This document shows positions 1-5,469 of a stretch of DNA of 5,469 nucleotides, one piece after another. Source of the DNA: Finegoldia magna (lineage in GTDB: Bacteria > Bacillota > Clostridia > Tissierellales > Peptoniphilaceae); NCBI RefSeq assembly GCF_018371055.1, contig NZ_JAGYZD010000115.1, forward strand, positions 1 through 5,469. The letters run 5' to 3'. The translations under genes and the position numbers were made by a program. Position 1 is the first letter of the stretch; the number at the start of each line of letters is the position of its first letter. The notes under the pieces are model-generated. The model searched no databases. It was given only the letters and a program-made list of their open reading frames with translations, and was not told the DNA's origin.

Positions 1-129
1 GTTAGACAAGCTATTGAAAAGAAATTTGATGAACAAAAAAATATCTACTACGATGAAAATGGATCTGTGTACGATTTGACTAAATACAAAGATTCTCACT
101 ATGTAGCAGCTAGAAAGGGGGAAATATAA
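1..129 (+). CDS. oppF: Oligopeptide ABC transporter ATP-binding protein, C-terminal end (partial, probably OppF)
   Basis: The reading frame is open from the first base and ends at TAA 127-129, giving 42 residues. None of the nucleotide-binding motifs (Walker A/B, signature) fall inside the window. The tail ends in D-S-H-Y-V-A-A-R, which resembles the conserved 'H-[FWY]-V-A-C' ending of the OppD/OppF/DppD/DppF ATPase family, whose C-terminal extension follows the ATPase core. It is followed after one base by oppB, so it is the upstream gene of the same operon, and the next gene's Shine-Dalgarno (AAAGGGGG, 115-121) lies inside its coding sequence. In operons ordered D-F-B-C-A this position belongs to oppF. 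The choice of OppF over OppD rests on gene order and the short tail, not on diagnostic residues. Confidence 0.6.
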   Translation, partial: VRQAIEKKFDEQKNIYYDENGSVYDLTKYKDSHYVAARKGEI

Positions 130-130
130 T

Positions 131-1099
131 ATGACTAAAACTATAATCAGAAGATTTTTAATAATGATTCCTCAATTGATAGTGTTAAGTTTATTTATAT
201 TCTTCGTAGCTCAAAAGATGCCAGGGGATCCTTTTACAGGTAAAATCACTCCAAGCACTGGTAACTCAAAGGTTGAAGAACAACTTAAAATAAAATCTGG
301 GTTTTACGATCCATGGTATGTGAAATACAAAAGATGGGTTGGCAATGCTCTTCATGGAGACTTCGGAGTTTCTTATACTCAAAAATTACCTGTAAGAGAT
401 GTTATAGGTCAAAGAGCTAAGAACACATTCTTCTTATCATTGTTCTCATTGTTAATAATGTATGCGATAGCAATTCCTTTGGGAATAAACGCAGGTAGGT
501 ATAGCGGGTCGGCATTCGATCAGGGGGTTAACTTGTACAACTTCCTCGCTCTGGCTACACCAGGATTCGTATTTTATTTAATAATGCTTTTAATATTCGG
601 ATACAAGTTAGGATGGTTTCCTACAAGTGGAATTATAAGTCTTGAAGCATCAGCAAAAGGCGGAATGGCAGCAGTATTAAGTAGATTTTATCACATGCTA
701 CTTCCAGCAATATCTTATGCACTACTTACAACTATCGGAACTATCCAATATTTGAGAAATGAAGTTGTAGATGCAAAAAGTCAAGACTACGTAAGAACTG
801 CAAGGGCAAAAGGGGTTCCTATCAAAAAAGTTTACAGCAAACACATTTTCAGAAACTCACTTTTACCAATAGCTGCATTCTTCGGATTCCAAATCACAGG
901 TTTATTAGCTGGTTCTATAATGATTGAAACAATTTTTGGATACCAAGGAATGGGTTCACTATTTGTAGACTGTATCAATCAAAGAGATTATTCGGTTATG
1001 ACAGCACTTGTAATGATTTATGGTTTCTTAACACTTTGTGGTTCATTATTAAGTGATATTATCATGAGTATAGTTGATCCAAGAATAAGGATAGATTAG
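131..1099 (+). CDS. oppB: Oligopeptide ABC transporter permease OppB
   Basis: This is one of the two inner-membrane permease subunits of a peptide importer. The 322-residue length is normal for OppB/DppB. Residues 9-27 are the first membrane helix, followed by the family-typical M-P-G-D-P (30-34). A periplasmic-type extracellular loop with D-P-W-Y-V-K-Y and H-G-D-F-G-V-S (60-81) then leads into several more hydrophobic segments (about 100-120, 136-160, 190-207, 247-265, 289-314). The cytoplasmic EAA loop, which docks on the ATPase, is clear at 219-247 (D-Y-V-R-T-A-R-A-K-G ... R-N-S-L-L-P). The downstream signature E-T-I-F-G-Y-Q-G-M-G is at 266-275, and the protein ends with V-D-P-R. The start is ATG 131, ten bases after AAAGGGGG (115-121) and one base after the upstream stop, indicating translational coupling. 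Peptide versus nickel or other substrate cannot be decided from this subunit alone; OppA next door favours peptides. Confidence 0.95.
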   Translation: MTKTIIRRFLIMIPQLIVLSLFIFFVAQKMPGDPFTGKITPSTGNSKVEEQLKIKSGFYDPWYVKYKRWVGNALHGDFGVSYTQKLPVRDVIGQRAKNTFFLSLFSLLIMYAIAIPLGINAGRYSGSAFDQGVNLYNFLALATPGFVFYLIMLLIFGYKLGWFPTSGIISLEASAKGGMAAVLSRFYHMLLPAISYALLTTIGTIQYLRNEVVDAKSQDYVRTARAKGVPIKKVYSKHIFRNSLLPIAAFFGFQITGLLAGSIMIETIFGYQGMGSLFVDCINQRDYSVMTALVMIYGFLTLCGSLLSDIIMSIVDPRIRID

Positions 1100-1103
1100 G
1101 AGG
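1098..1103 (+). promoter_or_regulatory. oppC ribosome binding site overlapping the oppB stop codon
   Basis: AGGAGG is a perfect Shine-Dalgarno core. Its first two bases are the last two of the oppB TAG stop (1097-1099). It sits six bases before ATG 1110. Ribosomes terminating on oppB therefore cover this site, so oppB and oppC translation is likely coupled, in keeping with one copy of each permease per transporter. Confidence 0.85.
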
Positions 1104-1109
1104 GTTTTT

Positions 1110-2030
1110 ATGAAAGAAGTAAAAGTAACAGAAGAAAAGCTTGAAGAATATAAAGACCTTGCAAAAGATAATCCTACTGGATTTAAAGTAATAGTTAATG
1201 AATTTAAGAAGGACAAATTAGCCATTGTTTCTTTAGTAGTATTGGCAGTTTTATGGATAGGAATATTCGTTGGAGCAATGCTACTAGACAAAGAACAAGT
1301 AATGAAAGTTGACATACTTAATTCATACGTAAGACCGGGAGAAGCGGGACATATACTTGGAACAGACCAAGGTGGTAGAGATTTGTTCGGACAATTGATA
1401 ATTGGCGCTAGAAATTCTATCGTAATAGGAATCGCCGTAACAATCCTTACATCTGTTATAGGTATAGTTGTAGGTTTGTTTATAGGATACTACGGTGGAT
1501 GGTTGGATAATATTATAATGAGAATTATAGATTTCATCCAAATTCTTCCAACAATGATGATTATCATAGTTTTCGTAACAATTGTTCCAAAATATTCTAT
1601 GTTTACATTCGTATTGATATTTACGGTGTTCTATTGGACAGGAATGGCAAGACTTGTCAGATCAAAGGCCCTTGCTGAAAGTAAAAAAGACTACGTAAAT
1701 GCATCCAAAACAATGGGTACTAGCGATTTGAAGACTATGTTTACAGGAATTTTGCCTAACATTTCTTCAATATTAATTGTAGATATGACATTGAGTTTCG
1801 CAGGAAATATTGGTATTGAAACTGGACTTAGCTTTCTAGGTTTCGGGCTTCCACCATCAGATCCATCACTAGGAACGTTGGTATCATTAGCCAGAAAACC
1901 AGAAGTTATATCAGATAAGTTATATGTATGGCTACCTGCATCATTATTGATATTAGTAATGATGTTGTGTATAAATTATATCGGTCAAGCATTAAGAAGG
2001 GCTTCCGATGCAAAACAAAGGAAAGGATAA
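1110..2030 (+). CDS. oppC: Oligopeptide ABC transporter permease OppC
   Basis: This is the second membrane subunit of the peptide importer, pairing with OppB to form the channel. It is 306 residues, usual for OppC/DppC. An N-terminal cytoplasmic stretch rich in Glu and Lys (1-36) precedes the first membrane helix (about 38-59). The OppC hallmark H-I-L-G-T-D-Q-G-G-R-D-L-F (81-93) with G-A-R-N-S (99-103) follows, then helices around 104-127, 145-159, 164-180, 220-235 and 272-293. The EAA loop is at 194-218 (D-Y-V-N-A-S-K-T-M-G ... L-P-N), somewhat diverged from the A-R-A-x-G consensus but with the key Gly203 in place. E-T-G-L-S-F-L-G-F-G-L-P-P (237-249) is a family signature of OppC-type permeases. 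The start is fixed by AGGAGG six bases upstream. The gap to oppA is 12 bases, with no terminator between them. Confidence 0.95.
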   Translation: MKEVKVTEEKLEEYKDLAKDNPTGFKVIVNEFKKDKLAIVSLVVLAVLWIGIFVGAMLLDKEQVMKVDILNSYVRPGEAGHILGTDQGGRDLFGQLIIGARNSIVIGIAVTILTSVIGIVVGLFIGYYGGWLDNIIMRIIDFIQILPTMMIIIVFVTIVPKYSMFTFVLIFTVFYWTGMARLVRSKALAESKKDYVNASKTMGTSDLKTMFTGILPNISSILIVDMTLSFAGNIGIETGLSFLGFGLPPSDPSLGTLVSLARKPEVISDKLYVWLPASLLILVMMLCINYIGQALRRASDAKQRKG

Positions 2031-2042
2031 GGGGGAAAAATA

Positions 2043-3896
2043 ATGAAAAAGAAATTTAAATCATTATTGGCAATCTTTTTAGTATTAGCATTTGTACTTA
2101 CAGGATGTGGAAAATCTAATAAAGATAGCGGAAAATCATCAGATTCTGGTTCTAAACAAGAATCTAGCACTGGTAAAAAGGCAAACGAAGAAAATAAAGG
2201 TAACATAGTCGGAGAACAAATGGGCGGCGGTGTGATTATTGAAAATGAAGGCGAACCAATTAAAGGTGGTACATTTAGAGTAGGTATCCCTACAGATTCA
2301 CCATTTAAAGGTATATTTAATGTTGCATTACAAGACGATAACTTCGACTGGACAATTATCGGACCTACAATGTACGGTTCAGCAAACGCTGGAGAAAGCA
2401 TGGAATTGAGAGATTCTGGAGCTGAAAAATTCGAATGGGATGAAAAGGCAAAGACAGCTACAATCAAACTTTCAGATGCATTCAAATGGAATGACGGAAA
2501 GCCTGTAACAGCAAAAGACATTATAATAAACTACCTAATCATCGGTCACAAGGATTATCCTGGTGTACGTTATGATGATGATATGATGAACATCGTAGGT
2601 ATGGAAGATTATCACGCTGGAAAAACAAAAGACATCGCAGGTGTTAAAGAAATCGATGAAAAAACAGTTCAAATTTCATTTAAAGAATGGAAACCTGCAA
2701 TCAAATGGGGTGCTGGTATTTGGCACGAACCAACAAACTACGAACAAGTTAAAGACATAGCTATAAAAGATATTATATCTTCTGACCCAATCAGAAAAAA
2801 TCCTAAATCAGCAGGACCTTTCTATATTTCTAATGTAGTACCAGGACAATCAGTTGAATTTAGTGCTAACGAACACTTCTGGGGCGGAAAACCTAAAATC
2901 GATAAAGTTGTAATGGAAGTAGTTCCTACTTCACAAATTTTAGCATCATTAAAATCTGGTAAATACGATTATATCGCAGGTGGAGCACCATCAGATACAT
3001 TCAAAGAAATATCAGAATTAAAAGGATACAAAGTTGCAAGACAACAAGACATGGCTTACACTTACTTAGGATTCAAACTAGGTAAATGGGACAAAGAAAA
3101 AGGCGAAGTTGTTGTAGATCCTAACGCTAAGATGGCTGATCCTAACTTACGTAAAGCAATGGGTTATGCAATTGATAACAACGCAGTTGGTGAAAAATTC
3201 TATCAAGGATACAGATCACAAGCGACATCAGTTGTTCTTCCTATATTTAAAGATTACTTTAACACTGAATTAAAAGGATACAATTTTGACCAAGAAAAAG
3301 CTAAAAAATTGTTAGATGAAGCTGGATACAAAGACGTAGACAATGATGGAATAAGAGAAGACAAAAACGGTAAACCATTTGTAATTAAATTCGCATCAAT
3401 GTCAGGTGGAGAAATCGCAGAACCATTGTCAGCATACTATATCCAATGCTGGAAAGAAATTGGATTGAATGTTGAGTTGACAGGCGGAAGATTGATAGAA
3501 TTCAACGCATTCTACGACAAGCTTAAAAATGATGACCCTGAAGTTGACGTATTCCAAGGAGCTTGGGCTGTAGGTACTAACCCTGACCCATCAGGATTAT
3601 TCAGTAAGAATGCATCATTTAACTACTACAGATATACTAATCCAGAAATGCAACAAGCATTGGATAAGATAGCTGATGGTAAATCATCTGATGAAGAAAG
3701 AGCACAAGCTTACAAAGATTTTGCAAAAGTTATGGAAGAAAATGTACCATTGATTCCAACACTTTACAGAGAATCATTGACTCCAATCAACAAGAGAGTT
3801 AAAAAGTTTGATACAAGATATGTTCAAGATCTTAACAAAGATGACTTCAGATGGAATCAACTTGAACTTACATCTGAACAACCAATTAAAGAATAA
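2043..3896 (+). CDS. oppA: Oligopeptide-binding lipoprotein OppA (SBP family 5)
   Basis: This is the extracellular substrate-binding protein that captures peptides and delivers them to OppB/OppC. It is 617 residues, slightly long for the family. A lipoprotein signal peptide is evident: basic K2-K4, a hydrophobic core 8-19, and lipobox L-T-G-C with the lipidated Cys22. A flexible Ser/Gly/Lys/Glu-rich linker (23-72) tethers the mature domain. SBP_bac_5 landmarks are K-W-N-D-G-K-P-V-T-A-K-D-I (148-160), N-L-R-K-A-M-G-Y-A-I-D (368-378) and F-D-Q-E-K-A-K-K-L-L-D-E-A-G-Y (415-429). The last is followed by an acidic D-V-D-N-D-G-I-R-E-D loop (431-440). The start follows AAGGGGG (2029-2035) at a good distance. 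It ends with tandem stops TAA-TAG (3894-3899) and a terminator just downstream, so it is the last gene of the operon. Opp-type peptide binding is the likeliest role; the exact ligand cannot be read from sequence. Confidence 0.95.
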   Translation: MKKKFKSLLAIFLVLAFVLTGCGKSNKDSGKSSDSGSKQESSTGKKANEENKGNIVGEQMGGGVIIENEGEPIKGGTFRVGIPTDSPFKGIFNVALQDDNFDWTIIGPTMYGSANAGESMELRDSGAEKFEWDEKAKTATIKLSDAFKWNDGKPVTAKDIIINYLIIGHKDYPGVRYDDDMMNIVGMEDYHAGKTKDIAGVKEIDEKTVQISFKEWKPAIKWGAGIWHEPTNYEQVKDIAIKDIISSDPIRKNPKSAGPFYISNVVPGQSVEFSANEHFWGGKPKIDKVVMEVVPTSQILASLKSGKYDYIAGGAPSDTFKEISELKGYKVARQQDMAYTYLGFKLGKWDKEKGEVVVDPNAKMADPNLRKAMGYAIDNNAVGEKFYQGYRSQATSVVLPIFKDYFNTELKGYNFDQEKAKKLLDEAGYKDVDNDGIREDKNGKPFVIKFASMSGGEIAEPLSAYYIQCWKEIGLNVELTGGRLIEFNAFYDKLKNDDPEVDVFQGAWAVGTNPDPSGLFSKNASFNYYRYTNPEMQQALDKIADGKSSDEERAQAYKDFAKVMEENVPLIPTLYRESLTPINKRVKKFDTRYVQDLNKDDFRWNQLELTSEQPIKE

Positions 3897-3909
3897 TAGT
3901 TTTTAAATT

Positions 3910-3941
3910 AAGTGGGGTGTAATTTTACACTCCACTTTTTT
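3910..3941 (+). terminator. Intrinsic terminator of the opp operon
   Basis: A 12-base-pair stem (3910-3921 with 3926-3937, one G-T wobble at 3916/3931) encloses a four-base ATTT loop. The T run 3936-3941 overlaps the foot of the stem. It begins 13 bases after the oppA stop and separates the transporter operon from the next gene. The reverse strand lacks an equally good T run, so it is mainly a + strand terminator. Confidence 0.92.
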
Positions 3942-3968
3942 ATGTAAAATATGTAAAAATACGTAAAA
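3941..3968 (+). repeat. Three phased TAYGTAAAA repeats upstream of a promoter
   Basis: Three near-identical units (TATGTAAAA 3941-3949, TATGTAAAAA 3950-3959, TACGTAAAA 3960-3968) repeat every 9-10 bases, about one DNA helical turn. The A-tracts therefore face the same side of the helix. They end 17 bases before the -35 box of the next gene. Phased A-tracts can bend DNA or act as a promoter UP-like element; alternatively these are half-sites for a regulator. The repeat is seen directly; its role is inferred. Confidence 0.5.
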
Positions 3969-3985
3969 TATAACGTTTTCGTTTA

Positions 3986-4014
3986 TTGACTTATTCTAGC
4001 TTATTCATTAGAAT
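3986..4014 (+). promoter_or_regulatory. Sigma-A-type promoter for the SH3/TPR-like gene
   Basis: The -35 box TTGACT (3986-3991) and the -10 box TAGAAT (4009-4014) are separated by exactly 17 bases. Each box matches the consensus at five of six positions. Transcription would start at about 4018-4022, so the mRNA leader would be only about 11-15 bases, consisting essentially of the Shine-Dalgarno GAGGTG (4021-4026). It lies just after the opp terminator and gives the downstream gene its own promoter. Confidence 0.8.
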
Positions 4015-4032
4015 ATTAGAGAGGTGTAATGA

Positions 4033-4989
4033 ATGAAGCAGAAGAATATTATTGCTGTAGTTTTGATAACTGTAGTAATATTTGTTGGAACTTTTGTAGG
4101 ATTAAATATTTTTAATTCATCAAAGACAGAAAAATTAGATAAATTGGCTCACCAATGTATAGTAGATGGTAATTACCAAAAAGCTGTAGATTATTATAGT
4201 GAATTATACGATAGAACAAACGATGGATCTTATATAGATAAAAAACGTGAAGCTGTGGAACTTTTATCTTCTAAAAATAATTACGATTATGGCGTAAATT
4301 ATTTAAAGGAAATGAAGTATGTCGATGCAGCAAAAAGTTTCTTGAAAGTAAGCAACAAAGATAGCGTCAATTATCAAAAAGCGCAACAAAGATTGCAAGA
4401 AAGCACACAAGCTGTGATAATTGCAAGTGATTCATTTGCAGAAGATGACAACTTTGATGCAAGTTTGAATATGTTAAACTCATACGCACGTGTAATGCCA
4501 CACGAAACTATTGTTATCGACAAGATAAAAGAAGTTGAAAAAGCAAAAAATCAATACAATGAGAAAAAACAAGACGAAGAAAAACAACGTGCATTGTCTG
4601 AGAAAAAAGAAAAAGAAGCCAGAGAAAAAGCTGAAAAACTTGCCAATGAATCGGCAGAAGAATTAAAGAAAGAAAAAGAAAACACAAAAAAACCAGATAA
4701 AAAAGATGAAAGTTATGAAACTGATGATAACAAAAGACTTATTGATTTGTGCATTCGTTTAGTTGGCAAAACTTACTTGGTAACTGCAGATAATGCCAAA
4801 ATATACGAAGAACCAAACAATAAATCACAAGTGATTTCCTCAATTCCTATGGGAAGTGAAGTGTACATTTATGAAGCAAAACCAGATTCAGGTCAAAGAG
4901 TATGGTGCCATGCGATAATTAAAAGTGCAGATTCACTAAAATCATACGACGCATGGATATCATCAAACAACTTAGAAATTAACGATTAA
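4033..4989 (+). CDS. Membrane-anchored protein with TPR-like repeats, charged helical stalk and SH3-like domain
   Basis: I do not recognise this 318-residue protein as a named family member. Residues 2-4 are basic/polar and 6-27 form one membrane helix with no lipobox or evident cleavage site, so it is probably anchored with its C-terminus outside. Residues 33-155 contain helical-hairpin repeats resembling TPRs, with the pattern G-N-Y-x-K-A (46-51), K-Y-V-D-A-A (95-100) and N-F-D-A-S (140-144). A very Lys/Glu-rich helical or coiled-coil stalk spans about 163-226. Residues 247-317 look like a bacterial SH3 (SH3_3-type) domain: A-K-I-Y-E-E-P (255-261), V-I-S-S-I-P-M-G-S-E-V (267-277), W291, and A-W-I-S-S-N-N-L (307-314). 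Such domains often bind cell-wall peptides, so an envelope role is plausible but unproven. The start is ATG 4033, six bases after GAGGTG; an ATG at 4029 is out of frame. It has its own promoter and terminator, so it appears monocistronic. Confidence 0.88.
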   Translation: MKQKNIIAVVLITVVIFVGTFVGLNIFNSSKTEKLDKLAHQCIVDGNYQKAVDYYSELYDRTNDGSYIDKKREAVELLSSKNNYDYGVNYLKEMKYVDAAKSFLKVSNKDSVNYQKAQQRLQESTQAVIIASDSFAEDDNFDASLNMLNSYARVMPHETIVIDKIKEVEKAKNQYNEKKQDEEKQRALSEKKEKEAREKAEKLANESAEELKKEKENTKKPDKKDESYETDDNKRLIDLCIRLVGKTYLVTADNAKIYEEPNNKSQVISSIPMGSEVYIYEAKPDSGQRVWCHAIIKSADSLKSYDAWISSNNLEIND

Positions 4990-5012
4990 GCTCTCAATAA
5001 TGAGGGCTTTTT
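4988..5012 (+). terminator. Terminator of the SH3/TPR-like gene (copy 1 of a duplicated hairpin)
   Basis: A nine-base-pair stem (4988-4996 with 5001-5009, one T-G wobble) with loop ATAA is followed by T 5008-5012. The stem begins within the gene's TAA stop codon (4987-4989). Bases 4990-5012 recur exactly at 5207-5229. This copy gains two extra A-T pairs from the stop codon and so has a longer stem than copy 2. Confidence 0.88.
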
Positions 5013-5017
5013 GCACA

Positions 5018-5191
5018 TTGCAAACCTTCATGCACGAACATCGGACTCAAAAAATTTGTGATTTCTAAATTTCAATCTTCTAAAATTCGTAACTCGCATT
5101 CGCTCAAACAGACGGATTTTTCAACGAAGATTTTCAATTCGAAATCAATTAACTTTTTATCGTATGATGTTCTTAGCATTACGGTTTGCAA
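5018..5191. repeat. 174-base imperfect palindrome (long inverted repeat) in intergenic DNA
   Basis: The outer ends are perfect inverted repeats: TTGCAAACC (5018-5026) and GGTTTGCAA (5183-5191). The pairing continues inward in order: ATGC/GCAT (5030-5033 with 5176-5179), GAACATC/GATGTTC (5036-5042 with 5166-5172), A5/T5 (5050-5054 with 5154-5158), TGATTTC/GAAATCA (5059-5065 with 5141-5147), AATCTTC/GAAGATT (5074-5080 with 5126-5132), and AAAATTCGT/ACGGATTTT (5082-5090 with 5112-5120, one wobble). About three quarters of each arm pairs, leaving a 21-base loop (5091-5111) that contains the mirror-symmetric CTCGC-ATT-CGCTC. I see no convincing gene inside it. It may be a MITE-like or other dispersed palindromic repeat, or a structured RNA. 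The structure is seen directly; its nature is inferred. Confidence 0.8.
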
Positions 5192-5199
5192 GTTATAAT
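5169..5199 (+). promoter_or_regulatory. Candidate promoter with perfect TATAAT -10 box
   Basis: TATAAT at 5194-5199 matches the -10 consensus perfectly and sits just outside the right end of the palindrome. The -35 region is poor: TTCTTA at 5170-5175, with an 18-base spacer, matches only three of six positions, and there is no extended TG. The predicted start near 5206 lies directly before the second terminator hairpin. It is the nearest promoter-like element to dinB, but a lone TATAAT is common in AT-rich DNA. Confidence 0.4.
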
Positions 5200-5206
5200 T
5201 GAAACT

Positions 5207-5230
5207 GCTCTCAATAATGAGGGCTTTTTT
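5207..5230 (+). terminator. Second copy of the terminator hairpin, directly upstream of dinB
   Basis: A seven-base-pair stem (5207-5213 with 5218-5224, one T-G wobble) with loop ATAA is followed by six T's (5225-5230). Bases 5207-5229 are identical to 4990-5012; the flanks (base before and base after) differ, so the duplication is exactly 23 bases. It could be a back-up terminator for the upstream gene, the end of a short transcript from the palindrome region, or an attenuator in the dinB leader. The hairpin itself is clear; which transcript it serves is not. Confidence 0.75.
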
Positions 5231-5248
5231 AGTAGAAAGGGGTGTGTT

Positions 5249-5469
5249 ATGGATTTAAATTTTTTGCATTTTGATTTGGATGCTTTCTTTGCCTCTTGTG
5301 AAATTCTGGATAATCCGAAGCTAAAACACGTCCCAATGGTTGTCGGTGGAAGAAGTCAGAGGGGAATAATTACTACTGCAAATTACGAAGCGAGAAAGTA
5401 CGGTTTGCATTCTGCGATGCCAATATTTCAAGCGAAAAAGATCGTTCCAAATCTTGTTATAGTACCTCC
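5249..5469 (+). CDS. dinB: DNA polymerase IV (Y-family translesion polymerase), N-terminal part
   Basis: Only the first 73 residues are in the window; the frame is open to the last base. The protein is an error-prone polymerase that copies damaged templates. The N-terminus [13 protein letters not shown] (6-18) is the classic Y-family palm motif: D9 is the metal-binding aspartate and F14 the steric-gate position, by correspondence with E. coli Pol IV D8 and F13. The second block, [20 protein letters not shown] (39-58), contains the nucleotide-binding Y/R residues of the fingers region. The ATG at 5249 follows AAAGGGG (5236-5242) by six bases. Just 18 bases separate the preceding terminator T run from the start codon, so any promoter must lie upstream of that hairpin. 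I saw no clear LexA/SOS box in the sequence immediately upstream. UmuC-type homologues are less likely given the motif match to DinB. Confidence 0.93.
   Translation, partial: MDLNFLHFDLDAFFASCEILDNPKLKHVPMVVGGRSQRGIITTANYEARKYGLHSAMPIFQAKKIVPNLVIVP

Noticed and set aside
1049..1315. 88-codon open frame on the minus strand across the oppB/oppC junction
   Set aside because: It lies antisense to two well-supported permease genes and spans their junction. Its Ser/Thr/Ile-rich translation looks like a reverse-frame shadow and matches no family I recognise.
1323..1541. 72-codon open frame on the minus strand inside oppC
   Set aside because: It is wholly antisense to conserved OppC motifs. The Tyr/Ser-rich, low-complexity translation is typical of a shadow frame.
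1985..2521. 178-codon open frame on the minus strand over the oppC end and oppA start
   Set aside because: It is fairly long, but it is antisense to the OppA signal peptide and first domain, and its Pro/Ser/Leu-rich translation has no recognisable motif. The sense strand fully explains the region.
3941..3968. Three TAYGTAAAA units as a CRISPR or other spaced repeat array
   Set aside because: The units are 9-10 bases and contiguous with no unique spacers, so they are a short tandem A-tract repeat and not a CRISPR array.
4029..4031. Alternative ATG four bases before the chosen start of the SH3/TPR-like gene
   Set aside because: It is out of frame with the long reading frame and sits too close to GAGGTG (4021-4026) for efficient initiation; ATG 4033 has the right spacing and frame.
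4990..5229. Interpreting the twin 23-base repeats as the ends of a classical insertion sequence
   Set aside because: There is no transposase frame between them, the repeats are direct rather than inverted, and 23 bases is longer than usual target duplications. Only a transposase-less, MITE-like element remains possible.

Overview
The window is low-GC, tightly packed DNA with strong G-rich Shine-Dalgarno sites, canonical sigma-A-type promoter elements and hairpin-plus-T-run terminators. This points to a Firmicute (Bacillota), most plausibly an anaerobic Peptoniphilaceae/Finegoldia-like coccus or another Clostridia relative. The taxon is an inference from style and gene content; no marker gene in the window settles it. 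All recognisable genes lie on the + strand.

Positions 1-3941 hold the 3' part of an oligopeptide (Opp/Dpp-type) ABC transporter operon. It comprises the last 42 codons of an ATPase gene (probably oppF), then oppB and oppC (the two membrane permeases) and oppA (the lipoprotein substrate-binding protein). Gaps are only 1, 10 and 12 bases, and the operon ends in a strong terminator just after oppA. Its promoter and the remaining ATPase sequence lie upstream of the window. OppA captures peptides outside the cell, OppB/OppC form the channel, and the ATPases drive import.

Positions 3941-5012 hold a single-gene unit: phased A-tracts, a near-consensus promoter, a 318-residue membrane-anchored protein with TPR-like repeats, a charged helical stalk and a C-terminal bacterial-SH3-like domain, then its own terminator. 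Its function is unknown; the architecture suggests a cell-envelope protein.

Positions 4990-5248 are the unusual part. Two exact copies of a 23-base terminator sequence bracket a 174-base imperfect palindrome (5018-5191), plus a TATAAT box just before the second copy. It looks like a palindromic intergenic repeat or a small structured-RNA locus. After it, at 5249, begins dinB (Y-family DNA polymerase IV), which runs off the window's end. dinB has no room for a promoter downstream of the second terminator copy, so its transcription must pass through that hairpin.

Apart from this intergenic region, the window is ordinary chromosomal housekeeping and transport sequence. I found no CRISPR array, tRNA, rRNA, insertion-sequence transposase or phage gene.
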